Origin: Bolinopsis microptera
Lineage: Eukaryota; Ctenophora; Tentaculata; Lobata; Bolinopsidae
Direction of reading: 5' to 3'
Assembly: GCF_026151205.1 (NCBI RefSeq)
Contig: NC_087077.1
Coordinates: 9,105,983-9,169,982, forward strand
Length of the DNA stretch: 64,000 nucleotides
The position numbers and the translations under genes are program-made. Shown here piece after piece: positions 10,228 to 21,800 of the stretch; the stretch's first letter is position 1; every line of letters starts with the position of its first letter. The notes under the pieces are model-generated. The model saw only the letters and a program-made list of their open reading frames with translations. It did not search any database and was not told the DNA's origin.

Positions 10228-11661
10228 ATGGCACGGCTGAATCTTAATCGTGACTTCTCTAGATTTCTTGAAGATGAGACATTCCCCCATCGAGCTGAGG
10301 TTCATTTTGGTGATAAAGCATTGATATGTTCAGGAATGGTCCTTGCTCAGCAAAGTTCTATCATTGAGGGACTTATTCGTGAAGATTGTGGAGTTTTAAT
10401 GTTTGAGAAGATTGAAAATATTGGAGATATTGACCAGAAACTTGAGTGTATCAAATTTATGTATGGAGCTCCCTTGGCATTAACCCTCCAGAACATTGAT
10501 ACCGTCATTAAATTTGCCAGCTTGTATGAAGTTATGGATTTATTTCATAAATCAGTGCAATGGATAGAGAAGACAATATCTGCAAGAAGTTTGTTTGCAA
10601 TTAATGACATATCCAAATCATTCGAAAACGAAGATCACCAAACCAAGCTCAACAAAGTCATAAGTACATTTATCTCCAAGAACATAAACAAAGTTGGAGT
10701 AGAATTAGCTGAGAGAATTGCTCATGGTGATGAAGTTGAAATTGAGTTGTTTGTCTCTATTGTTAAACAAAACCCTTTCAATGGAGCAAACTTACTAGTA
10801 GAATGGACCAATAAATGCAACGAAAACAAACTTAGTATTCTGGAGAAAGTGGAGGAGTTTGACTTTGTTACTCTGTTTCCCGCCCAGGGAGATTTTACTG
10901 GTTTCGTTGCTCTGCTCTCGGAGGGATCAAGTTCGGTTGATGTTATGAAACAGGTTCTTGCTCTTCAACAAGACTACTTCGTAAAGAGTGCAGCCAAAGT
11001 GTTACAGCCCCCACAAGTAGCAGAAGAAAGTGCTGAAGAGGAGGTGGAAGAAGTGGAGGAAGAAGAAAACGAAGATGAAGATGAAGATGATAGTGAGGAA
11101 GAAAATGATGATGTTGCATCTATTGCATCGAGTGCTCGTACAGCCAACTCTACTGGCAAGCCTAAATCAAATCGGAGTGGAAGAAACAGACCAAAAAAAC
11201 AAAACCGTGAAGAAGGTTGGAAGTCAGTTAAAAATCCTGTGGAGAGTAGGCAGCAAAAACAGAAACACCATAATGTAAAGGATATGCAACCAAACAACAG
11301 AAATAAACCTGCGACAAACCAGCCGCAGTCAAAGGGTGCTAGCCAATTTAGGAGTTTCAATCAACAAACAAATGCAAATCCTAAGTCTGGCCTGGTGGGA
11401 AAGTGCAAAATATTTGTTGCAAATGTACCATCAAACGCTAAAGCTGTTGACATCAAGCCACCGTTCAAGTTTTGTGGTGCCATAGTGAACATAGATGTCC
11501 ATATGAACAAAAACATTGCATTTATCGAGTTTAGTAACGAAAAGGGTGCAACCACTGCACTGAGCGCTGCTAAGCGTGGGGTGAAGTTTACAGTGTTGGG
11601 TCAAACTGTAGTAGTCCGTGAGTACACTCCCGGAAAAGGAAGTAAATCATCTGTTGTTTGA
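10228..11661 (+). CDS. BTB/BACK-like + single RRM protein, paralogue C
   Basis: Coding exon of 477 residues from the ATG at 10228 (MARLNLNRDFSRFLED), which aligns with MAKL of paralogue A. An in-frame ATG at 10195 would add 11 residues. The BTB-like region reads AEVHFGDKALICSGMVLAQQ, then FMYGAPLALTLQNIDTVI and FASLYEVMDLF; a BACK-like helical part follows to about residue 255. Next comes a run of Glu/Asp (about 270-292), then a basic Asn/Gln/Lys-rich stretch. One RRM sits at the C-terminus (RNP2 KIFVANVP at 394-401, RNP1 NIAFIEF). The second RRM found in A and B is absent. The acidic and Asn/Gln-rich linker suggests a condensate-forming or G3BP-like behaviour, but that is only inference. Confidence 0.83.
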   Translation: MARLNLNRDFSRFLEDETFPHRAEVHFGDKALICSGMVLAQQSSIIEGLIREDCGVLMFEKIENIGDIDQKLECIKFMYGAPLALTLQNIDTVIKFASLYEVMDLFHKSVQWIEKTISARSLFAINDISKSFENEDHQTKLNKVISTFISKNINKVGVELAERIAHGDEVEIELFVSIVKQNPFNGANLLVEWTNKCNENKLSILEKVEEFDFVTLFPAQGDFTGFVALLSEGSSSVDVMKQVLALQQDYFVKSAAKVLQPPQVAEESAEEEVEEVEEEENEDEDEDDSEEENDDVASIASSARTANSTGKPKSNRSGRNRPKKQNREEGWKSVKNPVESRQQKQKHHNVKDMQPNNRNKPATNQPQSKGASQFRSFNQQTNANPKSGLVGKCKIFVANVPSNAKAVDIKPPFKFCGAIVNIDVHMNKNIAFIEFSNEKGATTALSAAKRGVKFTVLGQTVVVREYTPGKGSKSSVV

Positions 11662-11904
11662 AATTCGAACATGCAATACAATTCCAGTGATTCTCATTTA
11701 TGATTTATTTAATTTTTGGATATAACTAACGAACTAAGTGACATCACTTGAATGATTGATGATGTTATTTCATGATTAATCAAACGCAAGTTTTATCTTA
11801 ATGTCTTGACTAGCTCGAGCCTTTTGCTTAATTAACAAATTTGAACCAAATTTTGAGAGAGTTTCTTTGTATTATTATATGTTTGAGTGTGCTTTTTATA
11901 TTGA

Positions 11905-12000
11905 TATAGCGTTAGTGTGTTGTGTGTGATGTTATAGCGTTAGTGTGTTGTTATGATGTTATAGCGTTAGTGTGTGTGTTGTTAGTGTTGTTAGTGATGT
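11905..12000 (+). repeat. Minisatellite of GTTATAGCGTTAGTGTG units
   Basis: Three imperfect units containing GTTATAGCGTTAGTGTG followed by TG-rich spacers of variable length. It lies in the 3' flank of paralogue C. Otherwise the 11662-12331 interval shows no gene. Confidence 0.75.
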
Positions 12001-12331
12001 AAGTCAGTAAGTTATCGTTCACATGTAAGATGTAAAACTTTTACACAATAGCTAAGTGTAAAGACTAAAGTGGCTTGCGAAGGAGGGAGTGGTTCTAAAT
12101 GAATGCTTATATTAGTGGTATTACATCTAAAAAAATTACGTGCTTTTCATTTTTTGTTTCGGATCTGTCAACGTCATGGACATTTGATAATATTTCATTC
12201 ATCCTAGCAACCTTTTTGGGACATAGACATAAAATGATCGGCTACCAAACAATTTGACTGTTAGGCCGATGACATGCAAAATGTCCCTAAATTCCATCCT
12301 AATCACCATCTCCTAATCAGTGTTAAAAGTA

Positions 12332-15300
12332 ATGTCCGATAATGTATGTGAGAACGGATATGAAGATTTGGAGGAGGACTTCACAATTGGAGAGGAGTAC
12401 CAGGTAGGGGTTACAGATTTAGACATATTTTATATTCACTACAAGTGTGTATTTTTCAGCTATCGACTATTGGTGAAAGATGGGTTAAACTAACTCGAGT
12501 GGACTTAATGCCTCAAGTCTTCTCACTAGTACTGAATAATTTTCCTACCCACAAAGTTTATGTGTACAAATTTCAGAACAAGTTATATGTTATAAGTTAA
12601 AAAATTATAACTTACGCATTATATTTTAGTTAACTTACACATTATACTTCTTTGGCACTATTTAAGTATTAAGGAAGCCTTTCCTGTAAAGCCCAAGGCC
12701 GTTTAATTGAACTGTATTATCAGAAAGTGAAACGAAAGCTCTATATTATATAATATGTTGTCTTGCTCCTTTTTCTTACAAATTGGACTATTTTCAGGAA
12801 GCAGAGGGTGATTGTGTAGAAGATGAGTACTATGTAGAACAGGACGAGGAGGTGTACGAGAAAGAGGAGGAGGAGAAGGAGGAAGAAGTGAAGGAAGAGG
12901 AGGTTGCGATAAAAGAGGAGAAGGAAGATGAGACGGAGAGAGAGGGGGAGGGTGCGGTCACATTTGAGGAGAACGATGAGTTTAAACGGTTCGTTAGAGG
13001 CATTTTGATAACATTCCTGACATTAAATTAAATTAATATGTCAGATAAATATGCCTGGTTGTTTAGCTTTTACTCGATTGCTCACAACGGACGATATGCT
13101 TTCAGTGAGGAGGAAGAATTAGAAGAATCGGTAGAGTTACATGGTGAGGACGATATAGTGTTCTCGCAGGACTCAGAACACAACCTTAACGGTAAGCTAT
13201 AGTGTTCTCAGGTTCTCGCAAGACTCAGAACACAACCTTAACGGTAAGCTATAGTGTTCTCGCATGACTTAGAACACAACCTTAACGGTAAGATATAGTG
13301 TTCTCAGGTTCTCGCAAGACTCAGAACACAACCTTAACGGCCCGGTAAGCTATAGTGTTCTCGCAGGACTCAGAGCACAACCTTAACGGTAAGCTATAGT
13401 GTTCTCGCAGGACTTAGAACACAACTTTAACGGTAAGCTATAGTATTCTCGCAAGACTCAGAACACAACCTTAACGGTAAGCTATAGTGTTCTCGCAGGA
13501 CTCAGAACACAACCTTAACGGTAAGCTATAGTGTTCTCGCAGGACTCAGAGCACAACCTTAACGGTAAGCAAATTTGATATTTGCTTTTCAGAGCTCAGA
13601 GCTGCTGGGCGGTCTTACTGCTTCGATAATACCTATTAGAATACATCGTAATATTTGCATAGAGTAAACATATACTTAATGCTTCAGCTTTACTTGGGGT
13701 GTTAAAAAGGTGTTACAGAATACAGGGGTGTTAAAAAGGTAGTTTTTAACAGATTGAGTAATTGCTATAAGGAGTGGCAGCTTTGAGACAGACTGTTAGA
13801 AAACCTGGAATGTACATAGTGTTATTGAAAATCCAGTGCAAGTGTAAATCCTGAACAGTTTTCAGCGCACTGTTTTATGCTAGTTTTCTTTACTACTGTT
13901 GATGAAATAAAGTTTACGTGGTGGCAGTTTATTCGCTATGAACATATCTAATATTTGTGTACAAACAACATTACAATAATTTATTGTTTACATTTATTAA
14001 CCAATGTTACGTGTTACAGATACTGCTGAAGAAGAAAACGAAGAAGTGTCTCAAGATGGGGATCGTACTGAGGAGAAGGGGGAACAAGAAGAGACTAAGA
14101 GCGAGAAGGCAGAAGAAGAGACAGTGATTGAATGTACGCTTACTGAAGAGGAAAAGCTTGCAGAGGTTCGGTCTCAACAGTTTGACGCTTTAAATGTCTG
14201 GTGTTTTCAATAGATAAATTTGATCGCAGTATGATCACATTTTGTGAATATCGAAACTGCAAAAAGTTAAGTTTGAATTATATTGGTCATATTAAATAGC
14301 CTTGAACGATTCCCATTTTCTTTCCACAGCCACCAAATTCCTAAATGAGCACGGGTCGGCACTATCAAGTGTCAAAATGTCGATTTGGAAAAAGCTAACC
14401 TTAGAAAATAACATTTGATCGGGGCCAGGTTTAGTATCATAATATTCAAAGTGTGTCTCCTCAGTACAAGATATTGGACGGCTACCAGCGCCAGATTGAC
14501 GAGGAGCAGTACACACTCCGCAAACTACGCAGCATCGTAGGTTAGGACACATCTTTTTACAAGTCTAAATTTACATGATATCACTGAATTAATTGTTAGG
14601 TCTTAAGAAAGTCATGAGACTAGTAGTTTCTGGGAAATTTGTAACTGCTTTGCTTTAAAGCCGCAGTTAATTAAGAGCTGGTATAATTGTCAAACGATAT
14701 TTCAAGCTCATTTACTTGTATGGACCAGTTAGCAAAGGTTTTATTCTAAATTTGGCAATCATAGGACACCAAAGTGAAGATATAGAGAGGTGCAGGAAAA
14801 AGATTGCTAGTTATACTAAAGAAGCAGAGGATAGAAAAGCTATGGAAGGGATGGAGAAACTAAAACTTCTCAAGGCGTGAGTCACTCGAAAATTAGAGCT
14901 GTTTTTCTCGCTGCTTGAATCAAAAACAATTTTAGGGCAATCTTTTATAATCTTACTTTTGATTTCAAAACTGACATGAATATCATTATCATAATGACTC
15001 GACAAGTTTTTAAGGCTTAGTCCAGATCAAAAGTCTAAACCCGACCATGATCACCCAGATTCTTGTTTGACCATCTTGACTTGGGTTCTACAACACAGAC
15101 CAGAAATGAAACAGGATCAGATGACACAGAAGAGACCCCATATGAATTCCCGATATCTGAGCTTAAGACTAGCTCAGATAGGTCGGTAGAGGATTAGTAT
15201 TACCCTGATCACCTTACCTTACCCCATTGTAGGGACCGTGAGCGGGCAGTGGAAGAGCGCCGTGTATCAACCGATGCTTTGACCGAGGTGCGGGCTAAAC

Positions 15301-18300
15301 GGAACGATAAGGTACAGGAGCTCAAGGAAAAGGGGCTCAGGATAGACCACAAGGCGATCTACCTTATTGAAGATAAGGCCCTGAAAACCCTCCTGAGAAG
15401 CATCAGGACAACCCTAAAATACAACAGTTTTGCTACCCTGAAATACAGCGTTGAGGAGCTCGATGATGTCATATTCAATGTGGCTAATGTATCGGATGAG
15501 ATTGATGAATTTCTGACATCTCGTGACATCAAGCCACGTGACATCAATAAGCTGAACACAAAGGAAAGGAGGGTCAGTGTGCTGTATGACAAGCTTATCA
15601 AGTGGAGGCAGTATAAAGGTATTGTCACGTGACATCCCAGTCGGCAGGAACAAGCCGGCAACTTTCTTTTCATTATTATCTCTTTTGAAAATCAATCTAG
15701 ATTGTTCCATCAAGTATAAACCTACATAACTGGATATTAGATGGAAATGGACCTTTGCACCGGAAATTGTGTCCATATTGGATGTCAACGTTCGGAGATT
15801 TGAATCATGAACATCAACCGACCTCCTCCATAAATCTTAGCATTTCCGACATTCGTTATCTTTCGAATGGCTACTCACATTTCTTTGCAAATTTGCACAA
15901 TCATTAGATTTAATCCGGCAAATATCGTGTATATACAATATTTTTCTAAGCTTGACCGTGGTGTTACCATCTAGTGTTAAAACGTATGACTAGCTATGCG
16001 GTTTAAGTTTTCTTTGAACTGTGCCTGTATGGCGCCTGAAAATGATGCACACTTCCCACACAATAAACGTTTTAACAACAGCTCATAACACCACGGTTAG
16101 TCTGTAACGTTAACTGTGCAAACTAACAGACTTCTCCCCAATCAGTGGAGGATCCGGATATCCGGGCTACAGATTACGAGAGCTTCATGTATGATCCTGA
16201 AGACATGTTCTCCGACAGTGAAGATGACAAGTCAGAGTCTAAGGAGGACAAGGTAAATAAAGGGCATGTGTTATAGGAGTATGCGTAACCTGGTAACCTT
16301 GTTGCCTGCACAAAGCAATTATACCTGCAGCTAAGGTATTTGCAGTGCAGTTAAACTATCTGCGGTAAGGGGCCAATAAAGTTGGCCTGTCGTGTAGATT
16401 GACGTTTTAAGACCACTTAAGACTTACAATGATTTATAAATATGATCCTGTTGACTCCTGTTGCAGGATATTTATAGTTGAGAGCAGATAAAATCTGTTA
16501 TTTTGAAATTCGGGCAGTCAAAGTGGCTAATTACTATCCAGCATTTGTTTTTGTTAATAAAGGAATCTGAACGGAGAGTGACTTTTTCGGATTATCTTTT
16601 GCACCATTAGTAGGACTAGCCATGTATTGAAAAAATTCTCCGCATCTGTTCGCCTTTTTTGTGTACGTGATGCAAGGCGTGACTTTAAGGTTCTAACTCC
16701 TTCTTATTTTAGAAACGTCAAGACCGGCCACGCCGTGAAATGAGAGCAGTTCGTGGCGGATCAACTGACAAATCTCCCGAAAAATCTAGCAAATCTGAAT
16801 CTCGCGCCCGATCTCCGATCCGCCCTCCCACACCTCCTCCCGAGAAGAGGAAGAGTCCAGCTGCAGCTGCAGCGAGACCAGAGCGACGTGCTGTGCGAGG
16901 TGGTTCACCTGATGAGGATGAGCCTGTGGAGAAGAGACCTCTCGCAGAGAAGAGACCTCTCCGAGCTGAAAGGGGCGGAGAGTCCTCAAGTGTTGGGTGG
17001 GTTTTTTAGAACATTCTTTAGTCGCGAGGAACCCCTTTTTAAGTTAGCTTCTTCAAGAACAGCCTATCCTCTATTTTTAGAATTTACCGCGGACAGCGGC
17101 TTACTGGACGGTTTTATTGCCCCCCTTTTATTTCCCTTGATACTGTACATAATATACTCTTTAGACTTGTCTTCTTTATTTCAAACCCTTACTTTCGGCC
17201 CTGTTTGACTGTATTCCCAAATCAAGGTATGTACAGTGTTTAAAGCTTAGTTCCCAGGCGTGCACCCCCTCGTGATCAGCCAATAAGAAAGAGAAGAGCT
17301 GAGCCCCTCGACTCTTCAAACTTAAAAAGACGACAGATGTCCGAAACTCAAGGACGACCATTCAAAAGGTCTCCAGCTATGAGGTATTGTGAACTCTAAA
17401 TCGGCGATTGATTTTTAGAATAACTTTTGGTGTGTGGGAAACGGCTCAATTGAGTGATTTGACGCAATTGCTGAACCTTTGTCATAAAATGTCGATATAA
17501 TAGATATGCTCGCGCGCGAAAAAAACACCGCCCTCCGTTAAAGTGCACCCGGCCGGATAGAATACGTGCCACACGACATGGCCGTCCTTGGAATATTTGG
17601 AGCGCGCGGAAGCTGCATTAGTATACAAATTGTGCTTTTTCGCGCGCGAGCATGTTCTTAGCTTAGCTTTATTATTATATATTGACATTTTAGGTCTTTA
17701 TTCAGACCAGTCGACTTGTTTCTGGGGTGCATGCCAAAATAGCAAACCAATCGGTATTTTTAACTAACGTACTATCACAGAGACACACAGTCCACAAGAG
17801 ATGATAGAAGACCGTCACCTAGAGAAGTGAGTTTCTGTAGAAGATACAATTAAATCGTTTCATTATTGGTACACTAGTTTGATAAACAATAGTAATCAGA
17901 TCTAGTTTAATACTTAGAGATAAATGACTTGTTCACACTAAATGTTGAGAGTGAAATGAAAATGTTCAATGTACGTAACTCTGAAATTCATCCTATTCCA
18001 GGACCGACGCAGTTCGGGTCCCCAGAAGTTTGAAACTGGTGGATCTAGGCACGACGACAGACCTGGAAACAGGTCAAGAAACACCGCACTTTTGAGGACA
18101 CCCGCCGTGAAGTCTAGCTCAGACAGTCGCCGCTCCCCCTCTCTTCCTTTCAGAGGAAGAAAAGAAAACTTTCAGATCAGTGTCAGGAACGAGTCATTTA
18201 AACCAAGAAGTAAGTGTAAGAAAATTCCCCCAAAAAATTTGATTATGCTTGTTAGCTTTGACCACAGGAACAAAACATGAGACACGAACAGATCCTGATC

Positions 18301-18552
18301 TTGTTTTCAAAATTAATTTGATCTGTAAGAGCTATAATTTCACTATAATATCCCTCAGGCCCAGTACAAGAAAGGAACTACAGGCACGATAGATCACCGC
18401 CGCCCAGGCAGGAAAGATCACCACCACGTGCCAAGACTAGGGGCTACCGCGGCGGTTCCAACTACAGGGGCAGAGGAGGCGGCAGCAGAGGGTCGGGTCG
18501 TAGATCGGACGAGTTCGACAAAAGGCAGGGTGGGAGCGGTTACAGGCGATAG
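12332..18552 (+). CDS. 13-exon gene: acidic, coiled-coil, R/S/G-rich protein of unknown identity
   Basis: Joined exons, all with GT-AG borders and compatible phases: 12332-12403, 12798-12988, 13106-13191, 14020-14165, 14465-14540, 14765-14876, 15233-15618, 16146-16252, 16713-16996, 17258-17383, 17781-17826, 18002-18209, 18359-18552. The sum is 2034 bases, 677 residues plus TAG. The end of exon 4 is uncertain (14165 or 14195, both in phase). The first four exons are extremely Glu-rich. Exons 5-7 form a coiled coil (YQRQIDEEQYTLRKLRSI, CRKKIASYTKEAEDRKAMEG). Exon 7 ends in a helical block (KYSVEELDDVIFNV), and exon 8 is acidic with DSEDD. Exons 9-13 are basic with RSP, RRS and RGG motifs and end GYRGGSNYRGRGGG...GYRR. 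The tail is typical of RNA-binding or splicing proteins of the nucleus, but I do not recognise an orthologue. An alternative exon at 12460-12600 would end in a stop. Confidence 0.8.
13155..13570 (+). repeat. Minisatellite duplicating the exon 3 end and its splice donor
   Basis: Nine copies of a mostly 44-bp unit (two are 52 bp through an extra AGGTTCTC, one carries an extra CCC). The unit runs GTAAGC, TATAGTG, TTCTCGCAG, then GACTCAGAAC and ACAACCTTAACG. The first copy is the true end of exon 3 with its GTAAGC donor at 13192. Each later copy repeats the coding segment together with a GTAAGC (one GTAAGA) donor. The TTCTCGCAG part also resembles a weak 3' splice site, so each unit could act as a 22-base micro-exon. 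The 44-base period would break the reading frame if read through. Confidence 0.9.
17507..17653. mobile_element. Small MITE with CGCGCG terminal inverted repeats
   Basis: Inside intron 10 of the 13-exon gene. The ends are inverted copies of ATGCTCGCGCGCGAAAAA (17507 onward and up to 17653), bounding about 147 bases with no coding capacity. A target duplication was not clear. Confidence 0.65.
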
Positions 18553-18723
18553 AAAATGTCACATACAGCCATAATTAGTGCTTAATGGACTAAATTCTAA
18601 CTGTCGGGTCTTAACAATGACGTATTTAGCGACTCAATGAGATGTGGTTGCTTAAAGTGTAGACTGAGTATTTTCTATTTTAAATGTTCATTGTAATGCT
18701 ATCCACTTTTAATATTTTTTTAA

Positions 18724-18729
18724 TTTATT
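18724..18729 (-). terminator. Poly(A) signal of PA2G4
   Basis: TTTATT on the plus strand is AATAAA on the minus strand, about 95 bases after the PA2G4 stop at 18823. Confidence 0.45.
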
Positions 18730-18772
18730 ACAGTAAAGATTGTCTTCACTTCTAAATGAAACAGATTAGTAA

Positions 18773-18793
18773 AATAAATACCATTCCAATAAA
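18773..18793 (+). terminator. Poly(A) signals of the 13-exon gene
   Basis: AATAAA at 18773-18778 and 18788-18793, about 220-240 bases after the stop at 18552. They lie beyond the opposite-strand poly(A) signal of PA2G4, so the two 3' ends should overlap. Confidence 0.5.
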
Positions 18794-18822
18794 AATTCAT
18801 CATTAAAAAGAATTTGTCAACA

Positions 18823-21800
18823 CTAATTTTCGGCGGCGGCTTCAACTTTAGCTTCCTCAGCTGCAGATTTAGCCTTCTTCTTTTTCTTCTTGCCACCAGC
18901 CTTACGATTAGCAGATTGTGCTAAGAGTGCCAACACATCTTTGTCTTCAATTTTATGTTCTGATTTAAACAAACTAGAGTCGAAAAGTCCGCCATTGATT
19001 CTGATATTACCGTTTGGAACTACTAATACTGTGTATTTGAATTGAGCGACAGGCTTTCCATCTGTATCCTGCTGAACAGGATAAGGATGAACCAGCTCGT
19101 GTGTGACGCACTCCTTCAGCCCCATCTTAGCCTTCTTCTCGTCTTCAAATGCTCTCAGTGTGAAGGGCATCAGGGTGAAACGCTGGCAAACGTCGCTGAA
19201 GAACGCTCGAGAAGCTTTCATTTTGAGGAGATAGGTTTCATCAGATCGTTTGTGAACGGTGGTGCTCACGTTGGACTCCTTCATCTTGCCACTTCCTGGT
19301 GTCACGAATACGTCCATTGCGTATACCTCGTGAACTGCAAACTCCATCTGAAATGGTAGTTGTCAGCAGTTTTTATTAGATAAGTGGTAATCTATTACTC
19401 CATTTTCTAACCTACATTCAATGATTACTGATCATAGGTTAGAGTAAGACTTTCATCAGAAGGACTCTTAAACGACACGGTAAACTAATGTAATATCGGC
19501 GAAAATCTTAACAGAAATATTAACTCGACTCACACTTTTGATTTCCTTCTTCTGAGCTTCATTTGGGTTAAGAACTATCTGCTTATCAGTCGCGCCCTCT
19601 GTCTGATATCTCTTTATTTCGTATGACAACATTCCCTCCAATGGTGAGCAGTTGTACGCGGCGGTTATCTTCTGGATCACCTCTGTTATCTGAAAGTGAA
19701 CATACCATGAAGGGTGGCATTTCTAGGTCACCAAGAGTTGAGACGTAACTTAATCTAATCGGTAAGAAACGGCGTTTCGAAAATCGAGATTAGTCGTAAC
19801 TTGTGACGTAAGAACATCTATGATACGTTTCAGAGAAAGCTGGCTTTTCGAATGTTTCGGAGACTACGTTTCTTTGACTCTTTTCATATCAGGCTTTCAG
19901 TCACATTTCATTTTAACATACATGCGATGACCACATGCTTGTAAAAACAACCGCTCAAATTCACCTCCGATCACGTTCAATACAATTCCTTGCGAAATGT
20001 TTGAAGCCGCGCACTCGCGCGAAATTTATAGCAATAATAGTACTGAGGAAACTCGTTTTACCGCATAAAACGGTGGAAAACTAGCAATAGGTGGCAAAAA
20101 GCGGGGTTTCCGGAATCCTGCGTTTGGTCACGTCTAGAAAGTTCTTCAACAGTACCTGCTCGTTGGTATTTCCAGCCTTTATGAGTCTAAGTGCGGCTTC
20201 AGCACAATAGTGAGCTGCCATAACAGCATCTGCCATCTCTCCAGTGGCTGGGGATTCAGCAGTTGATCCGACTATAACTGAGTGAGCCCCCACTCCTGCA
20301 TAACTGGGAGATTAATTGAATTAATTTACATAGCATTAATTTACATGACTGTCATTTACATGACAATTAAATCTTTTAAGCGGTTAGCGTTTCAGCGATA
20401 TGAGGGGGCAACGATCATATCAAGAAATGTGAATGACGCATTACAAAAATATGGAACAGAAGATTTGAATCGACCGATATCGGAGTGATTATGTCATAAG
20501 AATTTTTTTCTCTGGAGAAAAGTAATTTATGATGAGCAGGGATTTTCAAATTAGGACTGACGTCTTGCAAAATTTAAATCAAACTTTTACTGAAAAAACA
20601 AAGTGATATAACAAGTAGAATTGAGAAAGGGATCGGCAATATAACAGATAACACAGCAGCCTCACTCACCCATCTATGTGAACTCCAAGTTCGATCTTAA
20701 CGAGATCTCCTTCCTTGATGGTAACTACTGGGTCACTTCGTAATGGCGAGAAATGGCACACAATCTGAGAAAGTGTGTAATTACTTAATTGATTAATTAT
20801 AAGCGACTCTAATAAAGTAAAAGGGATGATTCGTGTTTAGTGGCAATCTTATTCCCAGGGGATTATGGAGATAGAGGTTCACGGACAATTAATCAAGATT
20901 AATATTTAACTGCCACACTAACTACTACTGCAAATGCTGCTAAACTATTAACCCGAATTAATCTAAGTAATATTAAACTCTTATCTTTCCAACGAATAAA
21001 ATTAGAGTCTTTACCTCGTTGACGCAGATGCAAGTAGGAAAAGCGATTCCTTTCTTCAGTGACTTATCTTTCTTGTAATGTTTAGCTGTCTCATCTAAAA
21101 TCATCTTATCACCAAAAGAGCAAATATCGATAACATTCGCTCCGGGGATAACTTCATTTATAACTGCCTTCAAAACCTGAGGGAAAACAATGCGATTAAT
21201 TGACTGCAACAAGAAAATTGGTAATTTTAGATATTACCATAGTACAGTGTCTTGAATGATAAGATCATAACTTACTTTGACAGCTTGGTACATACAGAAG
21301 TTAACTACCATTAACAAGAAATGCGGCCGCTTTTTTTGTGGATGGCCGCTCAATTTCCCGATCCGTGATGGCGTATTTTATCATATTCCATACAACCTGG
21401 AGATCCCAGTTTTAACTGTTTATAAGCATGCAGATATAGCGGAGTGACAGGCCAAGCGCCACCAAGTTAATATAATTCCATATTGAATTTGAAAATCGTG
21501 TATATTTCTATGTAACCATATGCTTATTGTTTATGCAACCTGACACCCGACACGGATCTGTGCAAAATAGTAATAGTAACTCAAAATAATAATAGTATGC
21601 TATCAATTAGATTTAGTGCCTAGTGGGATATGTACATTGTGAAATTAATAATATACTTGGTCAGTTCAGCGCCGCGCGCCAACAATTATTTAATTCAGAT
21701 TTGTGCGCAAAATAACTTTGCGCAGGTAGTCACGTGGGCGATAACAGTGCGCGAGGGCACGTACGCTAACTCGCAGGCACGCAGGCACGTACGGTCGCAC

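Noticed and set aside
10974..11360. Antisense ORF rich in Ser and Cys opposite paralogue C
   Set aside because: Mirror image of the acidic linker (Glu codons read as Ser/Phe); no domain.
12460..12600. Possible second exon of the 13-exon gene (LSTIGERW...)
   Set aside because: It has an acceptor and an open frame but ends in TAA and would cut the protein to about 70 residues; kept only as a possible alternative exon.
13155..13570. Regular repeats that might suggest a CRISPR array
   Set aside because: Units are contiguous 44-bp tandem copies without unique spacers, in an animal gene.
20282..20488. Small plus-strand ORF in PA2G4 intron 3
   Set aside because: Low complexity and partly antisense to exon 4; no support.
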